NCBI GenBank assembly: GCA_045126475.1
Contig: JBGVOL010000093.1
Span: 1-35,542, forward strand
DNA from: SVEL01 sp045126475
GTDB taxonomy: Bacteria; Bacillota; Clostridia; Lachnospirales; Lachnospiraceae
Reading direction: 5' to 3'
Length of the DNA stretch: 35,542 nt
The position numbers and the translations under genes were made by a program. The notes under the pieces are model-generated. The model was not told where the DNA came from and searched no databases. It saw nothing but the letters and a program-made list of their open reading frames with translations. Within the stretch, counting starts at the first letter, position 1, and the number at the start of each line of letters is the position of its first letter. This document shows positions 32,130 to 35,542 of the stretch, one piece after another.

Positions 32130-32774
32130 CTATTCTGTATATCTGTTCAGTGTTGTTCTTGCCTGATCTGTTATATCTCTCTGATATGCAATCTCATTCT
32201 CCATATGCCTTGACACGTCATTTGCTACCATTGCTGCGTCAAGAAGCTTGCCTAGTAGTTCATTTACCGTAGTTGAAATCTTGTTCTGCTCTTCCGCATT
32301 ATCGTAGATTCCTTTCATGGAGTCAACCATTCCCTCGACGTACTGCTGAACCTCATTAATCTTCTTTGAAATCTCTGCTGATGACGACTTTGTCTGACTT
32401 GCAAGATTCTGTACTTCCTTTGCAACCACGGCAAATCCAAGTCCGTGTTCACCTGCTCTTGCCGCCTCTATGGTGGCATTCAATGAAAGAATGTTTGTCT
32501 TGTTGGCAATTCCCGATATAACTCCTGCGAAATTGGCAATAACATTGGAAACTTCCTTCATCTGCTCGATACATTTCTGTGATGCGGCAACAGCCTCGTT
32601 TAAATCACCAATCTTTTTTATAAGTATGTCAATCTCACTTATACCGTCTTTAACGAGATTGAGAGATGTATCAGACGAGTTGATTACATCAAATGCATTC
32701 TTCTCAAGCTTTAACTGCGATTCGTCAAGATCTTCAACTATTTTTAATACCTCATTTGCTAATTCAGTGCTCAT
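32130..32774 (-). CDS. Soluble methyl-accepting chemotaxis protein signalling domain
   Basis: A 214-residue protein that is essentially only the cytoplasmic coiled-coil signalling region of a chemoreceptor. The conserved hairpin tip is IANKTNILSLNATIEAARAGEHGLGFAVVAKEVQNLA (about residues 95-131), which in receptors contacts CheA and CheW. There is no membrane helix, HAMP or ligand-binding domain, and the methylation helices are much shorter than usual. The ATG at 32774 has a strong GGAGGAGG site; one 21 bases further upstream has none. Last gene of the clpC-radA run, so its role may be an input to a cytoplasmic array or unrelated to movement. Confidence 0.85.
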   Translation of the reverse strand: MSTELANEVLKIVEDLDESQLKLEKNAFDVINSSDTSLNLVKDGISEIDILIKKIGDLNEAVAASQKCIEQMKEVSNVIANFAGVISGIANKTNILSLNATIEAARAGEHGLGFAVVAKEVQNLASQTKSSSAEISKKINEVQQYVEGMVDSMKGIYDNAEEQNKISTTVNELLGKLLDAAMVANDVSRHMENEIAYQRDITDQARTTLNRYTE

Positions 32775-32798
32775 AAAAACCTCCTCCGTAACCATATA

Positions 32799-34160
32799 TT
32801 ACCGTTGTAATTCTTTTATATTTTTTATGCCGATAAGCTTTATACCGTCCGGCTTTTTTATGCTCTCAAGTGATACCTGGGGCATGATACATGTATCAAA
32901 TCCCAGCTTCACAGCCTCCATAACCCTTTGCTCAGGATTGCTTACCGCCCTGACTTCTCCCGACAATCCCACTTCTCCAAAAACGATTGTCCTGTCATCC
33001 ACAATCCTGTCCCTATAGCTTGAAATAATTGCAATTACAATGCCTAAATCAAGAGCAGGTTCCGATATTTTTAATCCTCCTGCAATATTTACATACGCAT
33101 CATAATCTGACAAAGGATACCCAAGTCTCTTCTCCAAAACCGCCATGAGAAGATTAACCCTGTTATAATCTGTTCCTGCTGCCGTTCTTCGCGGCATACC
33201 AAAGTTCGTCTTGCTTACAAGTGCCTGAATCTCCACAAGAATTGGTCTCGTACCTTCCAGAGAACATGCCACAACGGAACCTGATGAATTTTCCGGTCTT
33301 CCGTCCAGCATATATTCTGAAGGATTTTTAACCTCCTTAAGACCCTCTGAGCGCATCTCAAATACACCTATCTCATTGGTCGAGCCAAATCTGTTCTTGA
33401 CACCTCTTAAAATTCTGTATGCTGCATATCTGTCACCTTCAAAATACAGCACAGTATCCACCATGTGCTCTAACACTCTCGGTCCTGCAACAACACCTTC
33501 CTTTGTCACATGACCGACGATAAAAATGGAAATCGCCATTCCTTTTGCTATCTGCATCAATCTGTTGGTAGATTCCCTTACCTGCGACACACTTCCCGGA
33601 GCCGAATCAATCTCATCATTGCCGATTGTCTGAATGGAATCAACGATAACAACCTCGGGACTTACTTCTTTTATTACTTCTTCCATTATCCTGAGATTGG
33701 TCTCACAAAGTAACAAAAGATTATCTGAAAAATCACCGATTCTATTTGCTCTTAACTTTATCTGTTTTAAAGATTCTTCTCCTGATATGTACAGTACCTT
33801 TCTTCCGTCATTTGCAAGATTCCTGCAGGTCTGTAAAAGCAATGTGGATTTTCCTATACCGGGGTCTCCGCCCACAAGTATCAGCGAACCTCTGACAATG
33901 CCTCCGCCCAGTACACGGTCAAGCTCCTCTATATTTGTTTTTATTCTGTCATCTTCATCAAGAGAAATCTCAGACACAGAAGCAGGCTTAGACCTCTCCC
34001 ATGTCGAAACTGCTCCTGATATACCTCTGGTCTTACTCTTTATGACAGGTTCCTCAACAAGTGTATTCCACTCTCTGCATGCCGGACACTGTCCCATCCA
34101 TTTTGCAGATTCATAGCCGCATTCTTTACAGAAAAATGCCGTCTGCTTTCCCTTAGCCAT
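32799..34160 (-). CDS. radA: DNA repair protein RadA
   Basis: A 453-residue RadA/Sms protein, a RecA-like helicase that processes recombination branches. It has the N-terminal zinc finger (C11, C14, C25, C28), Walker A GDPGIGKST (98-106), the RadA-specific KNRFG motif and a C-terminal Lon-like domain (about 285-450, with GGLKISEPALDLGI). All elements are present at normal length. It starts three bases after the small conserved gene, and follows clpC as in many Firmicutes. Confidence 0.97.
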   Translation of the reverse strand: MAKGKQTAFFCKECGYESAKWMGQCPACREWNTLVEEPVIKSKTRGISGAVSTWERSKPASVSEISLDEDDRIKTNIEELDRVLGGGIVRGSLILVGGDPGIGKSTLLLQTCRNLANDGRKVLYISGEESLKQIKLRANRIGDFSDNLLLLCETNLRIMEEVIKEVSPEVVIVDSIQTIGNDEIDSAPGSVSQVRESTNRLMQIAKGMAISIFIVGHVTKEGVVAGPRVLEHMVDTVLYFEGDRYAAYRILRGVKNRFGSTNEIGVFEMRSEGLKEVKNPSEYMLDGRPENSSGSVVACSLEGTRPILVEIQALVSKTNFGMPRRTAAGTDYNRVNLLMAVLEKRLGYPLSDYDAYVNIAGGLKISEPALDLGIVIAIISSYRDRIVDDRTIVFGEVGLSGEVRAVSNPEQRVMEAVKLGFDTCIMPQVSLESIKKPDGIKLIGIKNIKELQR

Positions 34161-34163
34161 GAA

Positions 34164-34574
34164 TTATTCCTTCACAATCTTAATCTTTGTTGTTCCGTTG
34201 GATGCCGGTACGCTCAGTGATATCTTACCTCCAAGATTGGTATTCACACTGCCCGCATTAACACCGTCAATATAGGTAACATACTCTGTTCCTTCCTCAA
34301 GCTCAACAGTTATCTGTGTATCTGACAATGCTTCAACATCAAAGCTTACTCCGCTATTCTCTACTTTAAAATTATTAACAGCTGTACCGGGTACCGACTC
34401 ATAAACAAACATCCCGTTTCTCTCAAGCTTAGTAATATCCTTATATGTCTTCACTTTGTATAAATCACCCTTGAATTCAAAGTCTGACTTTTTAGATTTC
34501 TCTGCCAACTGATAATTTCCAAAGCTGAGAGTTCCATTGTCCTCAATTCGAATTAATTCTTCTACAACTGCCAT
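34164..34574 (-). CDS. Small conserved beta-rich protein between clpC and radA
   Basis: A 136-residue protein with no signal peptide or membrane segment. It starts MAVVEELIRIEDNGTLSFGNYQL and contains EFKGDLYKVKTYKDITKLERNGMFVYESVPGTAVNNF, then a beta-rich C-terminal half (DTQITVELEEGTEYVTYIDGV...NLGGKISLSV) resembling a small beta-sandwich. Related proteins in Clostridia sometimes carry the label endosialidase in annotations, which I do not think is justified here: there is no catalytic motif. The position, 116 bases after clpC and three bases before radA, suggests joint expression. The function is unknown. Ribosome binding site AGGAGG. Confidence 0.75.
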   Translation of the reverse strand: MAVVEELIRIEDNGTLSFGNYQLAEKSKKSDFEFKGDLYKVKTYKDITKLERNGMFVYESVPGTAVNNFKVENSGVSFDVEALSDTQITVELEEGTEYVTYIDGVNAGSVNTNLGGKISLSVPASNGTTKIKIVKE

Positions 34575-34645
34575 TTTTTTAATCCTCCTATGTGTTTTTT
34601 ATTTAGAGCTGTACTCTGATTTATAAAAATTTCTATTTTGCCACC

Positions 34646-34665
34646 ATAATTGTTCTTACAATTAT
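34646..34665. repeat. Palindrome between clpC and the small conserved gene
   Basis: ATAATTGT-TCTT-ACAATTAT, perfect 8-bp arms with a 4-base loop, 25 bases past the clpC stop. No T-run follows on the minus strand, so it is more likely an operator or processing stem than a terminator. Confidence 0.45.
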
Positions 34666-34689
34666 AATATATTTAAGCAGATTTTTCTA

Positions 34690-35542
34690 CTATTTTTTAT
34701 TTGTGGCAGAAAACTTTAATTCCTTACCGCTAAGTGACACATTCACTTTATCTCCAGCCTTAATATTTCCTGCCAGAATTTCCTCTGCCAGAGGGTCCTC
34801 CACCTTATTGACAAGTGCTCTTCTAAGAGGTCTTGCACCATATTTCTTATCATATCCGCTGTCCACGAGATATTTTCTTGCTGACGGTGTAACATTAAGA
34901 GTAATACCCATCTGCTCATATATTCTCTTGTCTATCTCCTTAAGCATAATGCCTATAATCTTAGCTATATCATCCTTATTCAGGGCATGGAATACTATTA
35001 TATCATCAATTCTGTTTAAGAATTCAGGCTTAAACATCTGCTTAAGCTCTTCCATTACATTACTCTTCATGGCTTCATAGTCTGCCTTATCGTCCTCTGC
35101 GGCTCCGAATCCCAGTCTCTTTGGCTCCATTATCCTTGAAGCCCCGGCAGTTGATGTCATAATTATGATAGTATTCTTAAAATCTACGGTTCTTCCCTGG
35201 GCGTCTGTAATTCTTCCGTCATCCAACACCTGAAGAAGTACGTTAAACACATCAGGATGGGCCTTCTCTATCTCATCAAAAAGCACAACAGAGTATGGGT
35301 TTCTTCTCACCTTCTCACTGAGCTGTCCGCCCTCCTCAAAGCCTACATATCCCGGAGGTGAACCAATGATTTTTGAAACACTGTGCTTTTCCATATATTC
35401 AGACATATCCACTCTGATAATGGAATTTTCATCTCCGAACACTGCCTCAGCCAATGCTTTTGACAATTCTGTCTTTCCAACACCGGTTGGTCCAAGGAAA
35501 AGGAATGAGCCTGTTGGTCTCTTAGGATCTTTAAGTCCAACT
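34690..35542 (-). CDS. clpC: ATP-dependent Clp protease ATP-binding subunit ClpC, C-terminal part
   Basis: The gene runs off the right edge of the window; 283 residues of the second AAA+ module are visible, without a start codon. It opens with VGLKDPKRPTGSF, then Walker A GPTGVGKTE, the pore-loop region GSPPGYVGFEEGG, Walker B VVLFDEIEKAHPDV, an arginine-finger region FLNRIDDIIVF and the D2 small domain with GARPLRR. ClpC, not ClpB, is favoured because radA follows (as in ctsR-mcsAB-clpC-radA) and the C-terminus lacks the ClpB extension. It unfolds substrates for ClpP, encoded at 18772. Confidence 0.93.
   Translation of the reverse strand, partial: VGLKDPKRPTGSFLFLGPTGVGKTELSKALAEAVFGDENSIIRVDMSEYMEKHSVSKIIGSPPGYVGFEEGGQLSEKVRRNPYSVVLFDEIEKAHPDVFNVLLQVLDDGRITDAQGRTVDFKNTIIIMTSTAGASRIMEPKRLGFGAAEDDKADYEAMKSNVMEELKQMFKPEFLNRIDDIIVFHALNKDDIAKIIGIMLKEIDKRIYEQMGITLNVTPSARKYLVDSGYDKKYGARPLRRALVNKVEDPLAEEILAGNIKAGDKVNVSLSGKELKFSATNKK

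Noticed and set aside
1..35542. CRISPR arrays, insertion sequences, transposase or integrase genes
   Set aside because: I looked for regularly spaced direct repeats and for transposase/integrase motifs on both strands and found none. Nor did I notice a duplicate of the tRNA-Trp 3' end that would mark an integrated element; an exhaustive repeat search was not possible.

Overview
The window reads as a chromosomal segment of a low-GC Gram-positive anaerobe of the class Clostridia, most likely a Lachnospiraceae gut bacterium. Supporting this are the SPFH/NfeD pair, an AgrC-like GHKL kinase with a LytTR regulator, the tig-clpP-clpX and clpC-small protein-radA gene orders, AGGAGG ribosome binding sites, TTGACA/TATAAT promoters and tRNA genes without an encoded CCA. 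Species cannot be fixed from the sequence alone. Nearly all genes lie on the minus strand; one three-gene plus-strand operon sits at 20989-23043.

Layout. (1) 1-1554: an accessory cassette of an XRE regulator, an ImmA/IrrE metallopeptidase and a 54-residue gene that looks like the stump of a PIN-like nuclease, with its own promoter and a TTTTACA palindrome. (2) 1542-5697: NfeD, SPFH, LytTR response regulator, a palindromic non-coding element, GHKL kinase, GNAT and PAP2 phosphatase. (3) 5815-14715: signal peptidase I, then an M16 peptidase-era-recO-lysR-pepP-GNAT run. (4) 14814-17325: 1-phosphofructokinase and PTS enzyme I. (5) 17506-20736: trigger factor, ClpP, ClpX. (6) 20989-23043 (plus): DJ-1/PfpI protein, Ser/Thr-rich lipoprotein, CYTH protein. 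(7) 23103-25391: HD-GYP protein, 2-hydroxyacid dehydrogenase, tRNA-Leu. (8) 25458-29743: ABC exporter with a duplicated permease and a lipoprotein. (9) 29859-32012: a compact accessory locus of tRNA-Trp, a 594-residue protein with a HEPN-type RNase motif, and a divergent, promoter- and terminator-bounded small structured RNA. (10) 32130-35542: soluble MCP-like protein, RadA, small conserved protein, and the C-terminal part of ClpC.

The core genes cover proteostasis (Tig, ClpXP, ClpC, M16), RNA/ribosome and DNA maintenance (Era, RecO, RadA), sugar uptake (PtsI, FruK) and envelope functions (signal peptidase, SPFH/NfeD, PAP2). The best candidate for an undescribed system is the tRNA-Trp / HEPN protein / small RNA locus at 29.9-32.0 kb. 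Its parts are visible in the sequence; that they work together is inference. The second candidate is the XRE-ImmA/IrrE cassette at the left edge, whose third gene appears cut.
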